Part shown: positions 36,704-46,023 of the stretch, in pieces
Position numbering within the stretch: position 1 is the first letter of the stretch
How the letters are laid out: each line of letters begins with the position of its first letter
Source: Pseudoalteromonas espejiana DSM 9414
GTDB lineage: Bacteria; Pseudomonadota; Gammaproteobacteria; Enterobacterales; Alteromonadaceae
Direction: 5' to 3'
NCBI RefSeq assembly: GCF_002221525.1
Contig: NZ_CP011028.1
Span: 1,871,001-1,935,000, forward strand
DNA length: 64,000 nt
The notes under the pieces: generated by a model
Seen by the model: only the letters and a program-made list of their open reading frames with translations
Databases searched by the model: none
What the model was told of the DNA's origin: nothing
Made by a program: the position numbers and the translations under genes

Positions 36704-37975
36704 TTAGTTGCTGCTTTGCGTGGTACTTTCAAAGCGTGGCATATTTTCAAGGGCTGCTTTAGTTGGGTCGCCTTTGTAAAATAACCACGGGTAATAAAAC
36801 TCGCGTAATTGCTGATGATAATCTCTAATTTTCTGCTCATAATCGTAAGCGGCTATTGAATCGGTATTGGCTGTACGCGTAAGGCTTCGCTGCAGTAATA
36901 GCGGTGGCGAAATCCAAGATACAAAACCGGCTAACTCGTATTTTTTAGCGGCTGCATCGCGGTAGGCCTTTGAAAGCTCTGCCGCTTTTAAATCGCCCAT
37001 TTGTTGAAATGCGTAATACCATTTCCACTCAAATTCACTACTCATATCTATATAAGGCGCAAACTCAGGAAACTCTTTAACAAAAGGCTGCATAGTTGCA
37101 GATTTAGGTAAATCCCATGCATCGTTTACTGCTTCACGTTGGGTAAGCATAATGTCGCCCCCTTTAGGCGAATGCACAGATTTATTTATAGCAAGGTCGC
37201 CTAAAATAGGAATAATAAAAGCAAACAACACCCATATACCAATTAAGCTAGAGGCAACACGTGGCGCACTGGTTGCATTTTTACCCCACCACACACTAAG
37301 CGCAGTCCAAAATGCAAGGTAGGCAATACACAGCAGCGATACATACACCACTTCAGACCCGCTTGCCCCAGCTATAACTGCACCCACAAAAAATGGCAGC
37401 ATTAAACATATTATTACCGCTACAAATCTCACGGTTATACGTGCGCCCCATAAAGCAAAGTAAGACTTAGCCGTAGTAACGAGTAAATCGTGCCTACCGC
37501 TGGTGCGCTCATTTGCAAATAAATCATGAAACAGCAATATAATAACCAGTGGCGCTAGCGCACTAATTACAAACACAAAATCTATTTTACCGGCTTGGGC
37601 CAGCTCAGCATTTTGCGAATCGCTTTCGTAAATTTGCCCCTCAATTGCTAATAAATTAATGCGGTGTTTCCACGGGAATATATCGCGCTCACCTAATGCA
37701 GCAAATGCAAGGTTAGAAGGCTGCGAGTACGTTAAATGAAAGCTGTAATACGCTAACATGCCCGCATCGTTTTGCTTTTGCTGTACTTTAGCGCGGTCGC
37801 TTTGATCTGCTGCTTTTAAGCGTTCAATAGTTTGCTGTTGTGCGCTTACTTCGCTTAGCCCGCTGTAAATAGCAAATCCCGATAAAATAAGGCTACACAG
37901 CAGTAATACCACTACGTACTTTTGGCGCAGTAAAAAGCCCCATTCACGCACAAGTTGTGTAATTAAATAACTCAT
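36704..37975 (-). CDS. ABC transporter permease, DUF3526 family (second)
   Basis: A 423-residue protein with a membrane segment near the N-terminus (about 18-38), a large extracytoplasmic loop (about 39-135), then five hydrophobic segments (about 140-275) and a long C-terminal extracytoplasmic part. This is the ABC-2-related DUF3526 layout. The loop includes NLAFAALGERDIFPWKHRINLLAIEGQIYESDSQN, typical of this half of the pair. The start overlaps the upstream permease stop as ATGA. It works with the ATPase at 39420-40241. Confidence 0.82.
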   Translation of the reverse strand: MSYLITQLVREWGFLLRQKYVVVLLLCSLILSGFAIYSGLSEVSAQQQTIERLKAADQSDRAKVQQKQNDAGMLAYYSFHLTYSQPSNLAFAALGERDIFPWKHRINLLAIEGQIYESDSQNAELAQAGKIDFVFVISALAPLVIILLFHDLFANERTSGRHDLLVTTAKSYFALWGARITVRFVAVIICLMLPFFVGAVIAGASGSEVVYVSLLCIAYLAFWTALSVWWGKNATSAPRVASSLIGIWVLFAFIIPILGDLAINKSVHSPKGGDIMLTQREAVNDAWDLPKSATMQPFVKEFPEFAPYIDMSSEFEWKWYYAFQQMGDLKAAELSKAYRDAAAKKYELAGFVSWISPPLLLQRSLTRTANTDSIAAYDYEQKIRDYHQQLREFYYPWLFYKGDPTKAALENMPRFESTTQSSN

Positions 37976-39420
37976 ATCAAACGTTTTCCTACAAATTTAA
38001 TACCGCCTAATAGCACTACAATCCACAGTAATAACTGTAAAAACGCAGGTACACTTCTTTGTGCGCGAACATCTGCACTGTCTACATTAAAATTAAAATC
38101 TTGTAGTATTTGCCAGTTCTCGGCGCTAACGCGTGCTTTTTTAGTGGCTGCAGCATCGGCGTTGCGGTTCATGTCGTCTTGGTAATCAAGTACCTCAATA
38201 TGAACTTTGTTAAGCCCTTGTACAAAATCAAAACGAAGCTGTTCGGTTTCGCGTAAAAAACGATGATGCGTTTCTATGCTTGTGCCAACCACAATCATAG
38301 AAAGCGAGCGAATAGCAACCATAGGGGATACCCAACCAAAATAACGCGATACTTGCGTTTGCTTAAGTTCCGCTTGCATGCGTTGCTCAGCAAATTGGTT
38401 TAGTACTTCGGTTTGCTTAGCTTCTGATTCACTGGCTACTAAACCTCTAAAGTTTACCGGCAGCTCATCAATACTATTTACGTTGTACTTTTCAAGGAGC
38501 GATTGTTTAAATTGCTTAAATGCAGGGTCGTTGGTGTTATGGCCATCGCCTAGTTTTCTAAGCTCAGCTTTAACCGCAAAGTCGGTTTCTATTTTACCGG
38601 CAGATGGTACAGCCGTAGAAGCACTGGTACTTGCTACGCGCGGCATAACAATACACAGTAAAATCCATACAAACGCAAGTGCCGTAAAGCTGCCACTGTT
38701 TTTACTAAACACGCTCGATGCTAATAAAATCAGTAATACCCACACGGTTAAATATAAAGCGTAACCTACAACAAAGCTGGCAACAGCGAGTAAGCTTTCG
38801 CCTGCAGACACAGTAAACAAAGCCGATACCGCTAGTGGTGCAATAATTAAGCCCACAACCGAAAGCAGTGCTAAGCCTTTACCAGCAATTAGCGTAATAC
38901 CCGACGTACCTTGCGCTAACAAGTACGACAGCGTATGCGATTCTCGCTCTCGGCTAATTGAGCTGTAACCAATTAATATAAGCAGTAACGGCGCTAAAGT
39001 TTGCACTATAAAAGCAGGCGTTAAGCTACCTAATTTAGTAAGCGCTGTACCTTGGCGTTGATCGGCAAACATTGCACTGTTTTGCCTATGTCCTTCTAAA
39101 AATATTGAGTTACCTGTGTATGCATCTATACCTGGGTCGAGTGTACTCAGTGGCGAAGGCGTTCTAAATGCATAATGCCCGTAGTGCACCATTCTGTGCG
39201 GGTGGCGATCGGGTTGATCAACAAAGCTTTGCTCAGCATTAGATTGTAGCTCATGGCGATCGTGGCTAAGTTCATGCATTGTAATGGTAGTCACCACTAC
39301 CGATGAAAGCGTAAGCAATAAACCAATGGCTAAAACGGTCATTGCTAGTTTTGAGCGTAGCCAATAGCGCCATTCATCTTTGGCAACTATAACCACTTTT
39401 GAAAAGTTATTTATACTCAT
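37972..39420 (-). CDS. ABC transporter permease, DUF3526 family (first)
   Basis: A 482-residue permease with membrane segments at about 24-46, 135-155, 175-260 and 455-475. The first extracytoplasmic loop is rich in His (HELSHDRHELQ at about 49-59 and HPHRMVHYGHYAF at about 73-85), which suggests metal or metal-complex contact. The family resembles the NosY-type ABC-2 permeases. It overlaps the ATPase gene by one base (TAATG) and the second permease by four. Direction of transport is unknown. Confidence 0.82.
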   Translation of the reverse strand: MSINNFSKVVIVAKDEWRYWLRSKLAMTVLAIGLLLTLSSVVVTTITMHELSHDRHELQSNAEQSFVDQPDRHPHRMVHYGHYAFRTPSPLSTLDPGIDAYTGNSIFLEGHRQNSAMFADQRQGTALTKLGSLTPAFIVQTLAPLLLILIGYSSISRERESHTLSYLLAQGTSGITLIAGKGLALLSVVGLIIAPLAVSALFTVSAGESLLAVASFVVGYALYLTVWVLLILLASSVFSKNSGSFTALAFVWILLCIVMPRVASTSASTAVPSAGKIETDFAVKAELRKLGDGHNTNDPAFKQFKQSLLEKYNVNSIDELPVNFRGLVASESEAKQTEVLNQFAEQRMQAELKQTQVSRYFGWVSPMVAIRSLSMIVVGTSIETHHRFLRETEQLRFDFVQGLNKVHIEVLDYQDDMNRNADAAATKKARVSAENWQILQDFNFNVDSADVRAQRSVPAFLQLLLWIVVLLGGIKFVGKRLI

Positions 39421-40241
39421 TACGCGCCTCTTTGCGCAAAGGCTGCGTGTACTTGTTCGGTATCAATGCGGCCGTTTTCAGGCGCGTCAAATTCGCCCAC
39501 CAGCTCACCGGCTCTAAGTAGGCCAATACGATTAGCTACTTGGCACGCACCGTATACATCATGAGTCACCATTAAAATAGTCGCGCCCGTTAATGCAAGC
39601 TCGCGCACTAACTGGTTAAACTCATCTATGGCAACAGGGTCAAGGCCCGATGTAGGCTCATCAAGTAAAAATATAGGGGCTTCACGTAAAATGGCTAATG
39701 CAATTGCGGTTTTTTGCCTCATGCCTTTAGAGTAAGTTTGTATATGACGCTCCCACGCACCTTCTTGCAAGGCTACGCGGTTAAATGCGGCATTAATTTG
39801 CTCATCTGTTTTATTAATATCAGCAAGTGATAAAAAGTATTTTACGTTTTCGCGGGCGGTTAAATGCGGGTATAACGTTGCAGACTCTGGTAAGTACGCC
39901 GTTTTTCCGCGTACAAAATCAAGTCCTTGTGTAACCTCTTTACCCGCTACTTTTACCGAGCCTTGCGTTGGTTTATTAAAACCCAATAACGTTTTTAACG
40001 TGGTTGATTTACCCGCACCATTACCGCCAAGTAACGCGTAAATTTCGCCTGAGCCCACAGTAAAGTTTAAGTTTTTTAAAATAGCGTTATTTTTAATGCT
40101 AAAACTTAACGAATTCACTTCAATAATGGCTTCGCTTTTAGCGGTTTGAGCATTATTTAATTCAGAATTACTGGTATTTTCAGGGCGTTGAGATTCTATT
40201 GGTGATGTTTGATTAATTGCAGTAGGTGTAGTCACATTCAA
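39420..40241 (-). CDS. ABC transporter ATP-binding protein
   Basis: A 273-residue ATPase with Walker A GGNGAGKST at 72-80, signature TYSKGMRQK (about 163-171) and Walker B IFLLDEPTSGLDP (about 186-198). The H-loop is in MVTHDV. It belongs to the NosF/CcmA-like class that pairs with ABC-2 permeases. An unusual polar N-terminal extension of about 38 residues (Thr/Asn/Ser rich) precedes the normal domain start. It heads the unit ending in the TonB receptor. Confidence 0.9.
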   Translation of the reverse strand: MNVTTPTAINQTSPIESQRPENTSNSELNNAQTAKSEAIIEVNSLSFSIKNNAILKNLNFTVGSGEIYALLGGNGAGKSTTLKTLLGFNKPTQGSVKVAGKEVTQGLDFVRGKTAYLPESATLYPHLTARENVKYFLSLADINKTDEQINAAFNRVALQEGAWERHIQTYSKGMRQKTAIALAILREAPIFLLDEPTSGLDPVAIDEFNQLVRELALTGATILMVTHDVYGACQVANRIGLLRAGELVGEFDAPENGRIDTEQVHAAFAQRGA

Positions 40242-40546
40242 ACTCTATATGAGGGGGAAATTAGAATGCGACGAATGTTATACTATATCAAACAATAATT
40301 GCAACACTATAACATCCTTATACTTAACAAATGATGCCATTTTTTTAGTTATGTAAAACAGCCCCTTTTTAAAATTAAACCTATTAGCTTTTATTTTTAG
40401 GTAAACCTTAAAAACAATCCTAAATACCGTGTAATTTATTTTGTTATCAGCCTAATTTATTTAGCTAAAAGTGTGTAGTTAAGTTGGGTATCTAAGATAT
40501 TGTGCTATCTTTTTATTATATTAAATTTAAATAAATATGGGCTAAC
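40242..40546. promoter_or_regulatory. Divergent promoter region, ABC/TonB unit versus OMP-GGDEF operon
   Basis: About 305 AT-rich bases. Inverted ATGTTATA (40275-40282) and TATAACAT (40308-40315) lie near the ATPase start and could be operator half-sites. No good Fur box is visible despite the siderophore-type receptor in the unit. Nothing else was recognised. Confidence 0.35.
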
Positions 40547-41809
40547 ATGTTGCTTCGAAGCACAATTGTCATTGCATTACTGGCAATCTCTGCAGCTAAT
40601 AAAACCTATGCAAACAACATTGACGCGCAGTTTAGTGGTTTTGCCTCTTTAACCCTTAGTTACACTGACGATTCAGATATTGGCTTTGCATCTAGTTATT
40701 CAAATAAAAACGATACCGGCTTTTCAGCAAAGCGCGACTCCATTTTAGGAGGGCAAGCTAATATATCTCTGGCAAAAAACTGGGACTCTGTTGTTCAAGT
40801 AGTAATACAAGATCATGCCTATAAAAGCTTTGATAATTTTTTAGAGCTGGCCTTTGTCCGTTATCGCCCTACCCGCCATTGGGCCATTCGTGCTGGCAGG
40901 CTAAATAGCGACCTTTATTTACTCTCTGAATACCCATACGTTGGATACGCTTATTTATGGGTGCGCCCGCCTCATTCGTATTATTCGTTTGCAAACATTG
41001 CAAGTAATTTTGATGGCGTTGATGTTGAGTACAGTAAAGCCATTAACGATGGTTTTTTACGTTTAAAGCTCGCTTACGGTAGCTCTACAGCAAAACTACA
41101 AGCCTATAATGACGACTTTTTTATAGATTTTGATAATTTAACAACCCTAAGTGCAACATACACTCAAGATGCATGGACTATGCGTTTTTCGTTATCACGG
41201 ACTGACTTTGGCGGTTATAAGCTAACCTCGTTGGATCAGTTTATAGCCGCGCTAGACTCAGTACCGCAAAGTATTTGGCCGCAAGCACAAAGTATGTCTG
41301 CCAAATTTAATACCCGAGGTAACAGTTTAGAGTATGCCGCCTTTGGTCTTACATACGATCATAATAATTGGCTTATTCAATCTGAGTTAGGGGTTTCAGA
41401 GTCTGATTGGATAGTGGCACCATCTGTAATTAGTGGCTACATCAGTGCGGGATACAGGGTCGATGACGCAATTTTTTACACCGGTTTTACAGCAGCTAAA
41501 AATCGCCATGATGTTGTTAAAGTAAACACCCCTGTGTTTTTACCAGGCACACCCGATGAAATTTCTGTGCCCATACAGCAACTCGCAGCTGCAACTCAAG
41601 CCGCGGCCGGAATTACAAATGTTCACCAACACTCAATTAACGTAGGCGTTAAATGGCATTTTTCGGATCGTTTAGTATTTAAAGCTCAGTTAGACCGCTT
41701 TGACATAAAAGCACAAGGCGCAGGCCTGTGGAGCCTTAGTGATCCGTCAGATGCAAATAAAAGCAACAAAGTACATATACTTAGTTTAAATGCTAGTATG
41801 GTGTTTTAG
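40547..41809 (+). CDS. Porin-like outer-membrane beta-barrel protein
   Basis: A 420-residue protein with signal peptide MLLRSTIVIALLAISAANKTYA. It has alternating beta-strand character and ends in HILSLNASMVF, with the terminal Phe of an outer-membrane barrel. Segments such as AKNWDSVVQVVIQDHAYKSFDNFLELAFVRYRPTRHWAIRAGRL resemble the early strands of porin-like proteins found beside GGDEF genes. It is followed by 2 bp and then a PstS-like gene, then a GGDEF gene, so it is first of a three-gene operon. Specific solute unknown. Confidence 0.72.
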   Translation: MLLRSTIVIALLAISAANKTYANNIDAQFSGFASLTLSYTDDSDIGFASSYSNKNDTGFSAKRDSILGGQANISLAKNWDSVVQVVIQDHAYKSFDNFLELAFVRYRPTRHWAIRAGRLNSDLYLLSEYPYVGYAYLWVRPPHSYYSFANIASNFDGVDVEYSKAINDGFLRLKLAYGSSTAKLQAYNDDFFIDFDNLTTLSATYTQDAWTMRFSLSRTDFGGYKLTSLDQFIAALDSVPQSIWPQAQSMSAKFNTRGNSLEYAAFGLTYDHNNWLIQSELGVSESDWIVAPSVISGYISAGYRVDDAIFYTGFTAAKNRHDVVKVNTPVFLPGTPDEISVPIQQLAAATQAAAGITNVHQHSINVGVKWHFSDRLVFKAQLDRFDIKAQGAGLWSLSDPSDANKSNKVHILSLNASMVF

Positions 41810-41811
41810 TT

Positions 41812-42252
41812 ATGATAAGCGCTCGCAACCTAAGCCTTAATGTAATGCTTCCCTTATGCCTGCTTTTTGTGAGCTTTTATGCTAAATCAACAGAGTTTGT
41901 TGTAGTGGTAAATAAAAGCAATACCATTAACGCCTTATCAAAACGTGAAATTATAGATATTTACATGGGGAGGTATTTAACTTTTCCTGATGGTGAAACC
42001 TCAACACCACTTGATTTACCCGCCCAATCAACACTAAAAAACGACTTTTACTTAAAACTGGTCAATAAAGACGAGCAAAAAATAAATGCGTATTGGGCCA
42101 GGTTGTTATTTTCAGGCCGTGCAAAGCCCCCTACACCTTCGGCATCAGTAGAAGATGCAATAAATAAAATTGCAGCATCACAATTTGCAATTGGTTACAT
42201 CCCGGTATCGCAGCTTACCGATACGGTAAAAGTGGTATACAGATTTGATTAA
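41812..42252 (+). CDS. Small PstS-like periplasmic binding protein
   Basis: A 146-residue protein with an N-terminal signal (about 1-27, ending FYAKS). The PBP-like mature part contains FVVVVNKSNTINALSKREIIDIYMGRYLTFPDG and the closing segment AASQFAIGYIPVSQLTDTVKVVYRF, as in short phosphate-binding-protein relatives. It is too short to be a full two-lobe PstS. No phosphate ABC transporter is adjacent; instead it overlaps a GGDEF gene by 8 bp. A sensory accessory role is likely. Confidence 0.75.
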   Translation: MISARNLSLNVMLPLCLLFVSFYAKSTEFVVVVNKSNTINALSKREIIDIYMGRYLTFPDGETSTPLDLPAQSTLKNDFYLKLVNKDEQKINAYWARLLFSGRAKPPTPSASVEDAINKIAASQFAIGYIPVSQLTDTVKVVYRFD

Positions 42253-43876
42253 AATTATTAGCCAAAAACTTTACATACGTGTTGCTATAGCAATTGCTTT
42301 AGTCGCTATTGTTGTATCTTTAGTATCGTCAATGCTGTCGTACTATTCAGGCTTTAAAGAAAAGAAAAACACCAATTACCTGCTTGTAGAACAACTAGCG
42401 CAAACAATGGAAAAAACGGCCGCTATCGCCGCCTATTTAAACGATAAAGAATTAAGCCAAGAAATAATTAATGGCCTACTAAGGAACGATTTAGTGCAAG
42501 GCGCAAGCCTAGAATCAAAAGCAAACGCAAAAGGCGAAATGGCGTTATTTATTGCAAATGGCACTATTAACAAACAAAAAGAAGCAGTGTTAGTTAAGCT
42601 AGTGCATCCTTTTTTAGATGACACTTTTATAGGTGTTTTATCAATATACCCCGACGATAATTTTATACAGCACCAGGCACAGGCTGCACTAAAAAAAGAA
42701 TTTATTTTAATGCTAATACAATCTATCGTTATCGCATTTTTTGTATCGCTGGTAGTACAGCGTTGGCTTACTCAACCTATACAAAACCTAACCGACAGCT
42801 TTGCTAAAATTAATCCATCAGAACCAGAAACCCTTAAAATGCTGACCTTTAAGCAAGGCAAACGAGACGAAATAAGCCGTTTAACCCACGGTATAAATGC
42901 CCTAATGCACGAGCTGCATTTAACCATTAGTAACGAGCAAACCTTACGTAAAAAAACCCAAGAACTAGAAGCCAAGTTTAGACTTATTTTTGAACAAGCC
43001 AGCGCAGGTATTTGTTTACTCGACAGCAAAAATATTATCACCACCTTCAACCCTGCATTTAAGCATTACTTTACCGTTCCCGGCGAAAAAGAATTATCAA
43101 CCTTGCACTTCCCTGAGCTGTTAAACAACGTTGATGAACTACAAAGCCTACTGGAAGATATTCGCTTAGCTCATAATCCGCCACAAACTACGCTAGATGT
43201 AGAATGTAAAGTGGGTTATAAAACGCTATGGTTTCACTGCTTATTTGTTAGATTAACAGACCAAAGAGACACCAACCGAGGTCCACAAGAAGAGCATTTA
43301 GTAGAAGTAATTTTACATGATGTAACCGAGCGCGCAGAACGCGAACTTAAAACCCGTTTTGAAGCCGATCACGACCCACTAACCGGCTTATTAAACCGCC
43401 GCGCCGGTGAAAAGCGCCTGCAAAAAGCACTACGCGAATGCATAAAAAATGATAACCACTTAGTCCTTATGATGATTGACTTAGACAAATTTAAACCCAT
43501 TAACGACACCTACGGCCACGAAGCCGGTGACAAAGTTCTCATAGAAACAGCGCACCGATTTAAAACACTATTTCACGAAAAAAACGACATGTGTATTCGC
43601 CTAGGCGGTGACGAGTTTATTGTTGCAAGGCAGGTAAATACATTCAATAAAGCAGCAACCTGTGAGCAAGCAACCGCCTTACTAAATGAACTACAACAAC
43701 AGGTTAGTATTTCAAACACTAAAACGTGCGTAGTGGGTGCAAGCATAGGTATTGCAGTAGCTCCTACTGATGGCACTGAGCTTCATGAATTAATGCACAA
43801 CGGTGATAAAACCCTTTATCACGTAAAAGAAACAGGCCGAGGAAAAGTCGCCTTTTACGACGATATTAAAAATTAG
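42245..43876 (+). CDS. Membrane-bound GGDEF diguanylate cyclase with PAS-like domain
   Basis: A 543-residue inner-membrane protein. Transmembrane segments lie at about 11-33 and 153-173, enclosing a periplasmic sensor domain of about 120 residues (CHASE8-like in size and position). A HAMP-like linker (about 174-225), a short coiled stretch, a PAS-like domain (about 240-360) and the GGDEF domain (about 373-540) follow. The active motif RLGGDEF is intact (GGDEF at 454-458). The inhibitory RxxD is absent: EKND stands at that place. The start is TTG at 42245, overlapping the upstream gene. It should make cyclic di-GMP in response to a periplasmic signal. Confidence 0.88.
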   Translation: MIKIISQKLYIRVAIAIALVAIVVSLVSSMLSYYSGFKEKKNTNYLLVEQLAQTMEKTAAIAAYLNDKELSQEIINGLLRNDLVQGASLESKANAKGEMALFIANGTINKQKEAVLVKLVHPFLDDTFIGVLSIYPDDNFIQHQAQAALKKEFILMLIQSIVIAFFVSLVVQRWLTQPIQNLTDSFAKINPSEPETLKMLTFKQGKRDEISRLTHGINALMHELHLTISNEQTLRKKTQELEAKFRLIFEQASAGICLLDSKNIITTFNPAFKHYFTVPGEKELSTLHFPELLNNVDELQSLLEDIRLAHNPPQTTLDVECKVGYKTLWFHCLFVRLTDQRDTNRGPQEEHLVEVILHDVTERAERELKTRFEADHDPLTGLLNRRAGEKRLQKALRECIKNDNHLVLMMIDLDKFKPINDTYGHEAGDKVLIETAHRFKTLFHEKNDMCIRLGGDEFIVARQVNTFNKAATCEQATALLNELQQQVSISNTKTCVVGASIGIAVAPTDGTELHELMHNGDKTLYHVKETGRGKVAFYDDIKN

Positions 43877-44030
43877 ATAGCGAATGCTATAGCGTTTTTA
43901 TAGCTTTTAAATAATCTTTATTATAAAAATAAGCCGCTAATCCAATTTTCCAATCAAACCTTTAAAGTACATTGAACAATTAAGTTTTCAATTGATAGAA
44001 TGCCAACCTACTTTTTTATCAAGAGATACA

Positions 44031-44732
44031 ATGGCAAATTTCAATACTCATCTTAATACTGCAGTCATCATCACCGGCTTAAGCTCAGCCACTTTATTAT
44101 CTGCAAGCCATATCGATTTAAACGGCGCACTTTGGTTATGGTTTTTAGGCTCAATTGGCGGCTTGTTACCCGACATAGATTCAGATAACTCTACATCACT
44201 CGACACTATTTTTAACTTATTTGCACTAAGCGCCGTATTACTGGTGCTGTATTACATAACCACCGAGCTTATTATTCACATTAGTTTTATCGAGTTAATT
44301 GTAGTGCCGTTATTGGTTTACGGATTTATGAAATATATTATTAGACCCATTTTTGAATGGATCACGGTACATAGAGGCAGTTGCCACTCTTTACTGTTTT
44401 TATTGCTATGTGCGCTGTTAACAACCCAAGTAACGTGGAAACTAAACGACCAAACAACCGCACAAGCCGCTACTTTTGCCTGGTTAACGGGTGGGTTTAT
44501 TTTACTCGGCGGGTTAATCCATTTATTACTCGATGAGCTTTACAGTGTAGATTTAAATAATGTCACTATTAAACGCTCTTTCGGCACCGCTTTAAAAATA
44601 GCTGACTTCGATAATAAATTAATTACCTTGGCATCGGTTATTGCCATTTCAGGTTTAATCTATGTAGCCCCGCCTACAGAGCATACTATTACCGCATTAA
44701 GTGATTGGTCTCAATTTAGGCTTTTATCTTAA
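44031..44732 (+). CDS. YdjM-like membrane-bound metal-dependent hydrolase
   Basis: The ATG at 44031 (MANFNTHLNTAVIITGLSSA) gives 233 residues; a frame 13 codons longer exists without support. The DUF457 features are visible: the opening THL, SIGGLLPDIDSDNST (about 42-56), WITVHRGSCHSLLFLL (about 106-121) and GGLIHLLLDELYSVDLN (about 160-176), which supply His/Asp metal ligands. Several hydrophobic helices lie between them. In E. coli the relative YdjM is LexA-controlled; no LexA box was recognised here. Confidence 0.85.
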   Translation: MANFNTHLNTAVIITGLSSATLLSASHIDLNGALWLWFLGSIGGLLPDIDSDNSTSLDTIFNLFALSAVLLVLYYITTELIIHISFIELIVVPLLVYGFMKYIIRPIFEWITVHRGSCHSLLFLLLCALLTTQVTWKLNDQTTAQAATFAWLTGGFILLGGLIHLLLDELYSVDLNNVTIKRSFGTALKIADFDNKLITLASVIAISGLIYVAPPTEHTITALSDWSQFRLLS

Positions 44733-45091
44733 TGAAGACGATTTAAGCCTTGCCCAACTAAATTAAGCGGCTTTTTCAACGTCGCTTATGCCCATTGCTA
44801 AAATGCATCTCAATGCCCTCTTAGTAATTCACAAAGAGGGTAAAAGGCGCTGTGCTATTAAGGGTTTAACAGCTTAACTCAATAGGGCTTTGCTCGTTTG
44901 AGTTTAATAAAAAAGCCAAAGCTTGAGCCTATTTGTAATTAATTATTATTTTTATTGGTTTTAGTGAAATTTTTAAATCGCTTTGCCTGTCTTATAGTTT
45001 CAATATTTATATACAAGTTTCAACGGTTTGATGTGTGCAAAACTACTGCATCTTTTAAAAGCGTTAAATATAAAATTATAAGAGGTCCCTA
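44733..45091. other. Intergenic region with first copy of a diverged direct repeat
   Basis: About 360 bp without a credible gene. It includes the segment 44829-44875, related to 45843-45892 beyond the next gene, and a short promoter-like AT-rich part before the AGAGGT site at 45080. Confidence 0.5.
44829..44875 (+). repeat. Diverged direct repeat, copy 1
   Basis: Shares CACAAAGAGG, AGGCGCTG and AGCTTA in the same order with 45843-45892. Together the two copies flank the membrane-protein gene at 45092-45694. Confidence 0.45.
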
Positions 45092-45694
45092 ATGGAATTT
45101 ACGAATAAACGCACCATCCTAATTTCAGCATCTTTGTTGTTAGTATTGGCCATATCACAGGCTATTTTTTCAGTTCTTTACAGTGCAGAAATTAGTTTTT
45201 CAAGGCAGTTTGCTTGGGGGCTAGAAGCGCTGGTATTTACTTTGCTCGTTGCCTTTGCAGGCTCGGCTATGGTGCAAGCAAAAAACGCTCAATTAGGCTG
45301 GTCGGCTATCGCGTTTAGCGCAGTACTTAACATAGTACAGGTAAGTGTTGGTCTTACGTTGTTTTCAACATTTGGTAAAGTTGCGGGCACAGTAGAAGGC
45401 GCACAACCTTTAATTGGTGGCGTGGTGGCGTTGTCATTCATGATTTACTACGCAGCCAAAGTATTATTGGGATTAGCAGCACTAGTGTTTGGCCTGTCGT
45501 ACTTCGCTAAAGGTGGCAAAGCCATTGGCAGCCTTACAGCCCTTGCAGGCGCAGTTGCTATGCTTGCCAATGGTATTTTAATTACCTTTGGCCGCGATGG
45601 ATTCTTACCATCAGGTGTTGCTGGCGCATCAGGCATGATTGCAACGTTGCTTTTAGCAATCTGTTTAATAAGCCTTAACCGTAAAGCAGATTAA
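45092..45694 (+). CDS. Hypothetical integral membrane protein
   Basis: A 200-residue very hydrophobic protein with about six membrane helices (about 9-28, 41-60, 72-92, 105-125, 128-150 and 175-195) and short loops. I do not recognise a conserved motif that fixes a function. The ATG follows AAGAGGTCCCTA, a good ribosome-binding site. It is monocistronic and flanked by two diverged copies of a short repeat. Confidence 0.75.
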   Translation: MEFTNKRTILISASLLLVLAISQAIFSVLYSAEISFSRQFAWGLEALVFTLLVAFAGSAMVQAKNAQLGWSAIAFSAVLNIVQVSVGLTLFSTFGKVAGTVEGAQPLIGGVVALSFMIYYAAKVLLGLAALVFGLSYFAKGGKAIGSLTALAGAVAMLANGILITFGRDGFLPSGVAGASGMIATLLLAICLISLNRKAD

Positions 45695-46023
45695 GGTTTA
45701 ATGCCTTTTTAGTAAGGTAGTTACTTAAATAGGTTATAAACATCGGCGTGTATTAGAGGACCTAATTCGCCGATGTTTTACGTTTAATGTATACGCTTAG
45801 CGCATCCCTAGTTTGTTACCTTTCAATAATCTAAAGACTAATCCACAAAGAGGCTATGAGGCGCTGCGCTTTTAGAGGCTATAAATAGCTTATATTAAAA
45901 GCTTTTAATCGATTTATGTGTTGATGTATGAAGTCAAGATTTGACCCCTTTGGCTTTTGGCTTTTTCTAATGGGTGTCTTGTTAAATTTACCATAATGGG
46001 TAACCCTGACCAATCCAACCAAA
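45695..46023. other. Intergenic region at the left border of the HerA/OLD unit
   Basis: About 330 bp without a gene. It holds the second diverged repeat (45843-45892) and GAAGTCAAGATTTGACCCC (45930-45948), a sequence with the look of mobile-element or REP-associated borders. The OLD gene ends 75 bp further on. No clear terminator for the OLD gene was found. Confidence 0.45.
45843..45892 (+). repeat. Diverged direct repeat, copy 2
   Basis: Same order of shared blocks (CACAAAGAGG, AGGCGCTG, AGCTTA) as copy 1 at 44829-44875, about 1 kb apart in direct orientation. Confidence 0.45.

Noticed and set aside
40261..40320. Fur box before the ABC/TonB unit
   Set aside because: No sequence comes close to the 7-1-7 consensus; only a loose ATGTTATA/TATAACAT pair is present.
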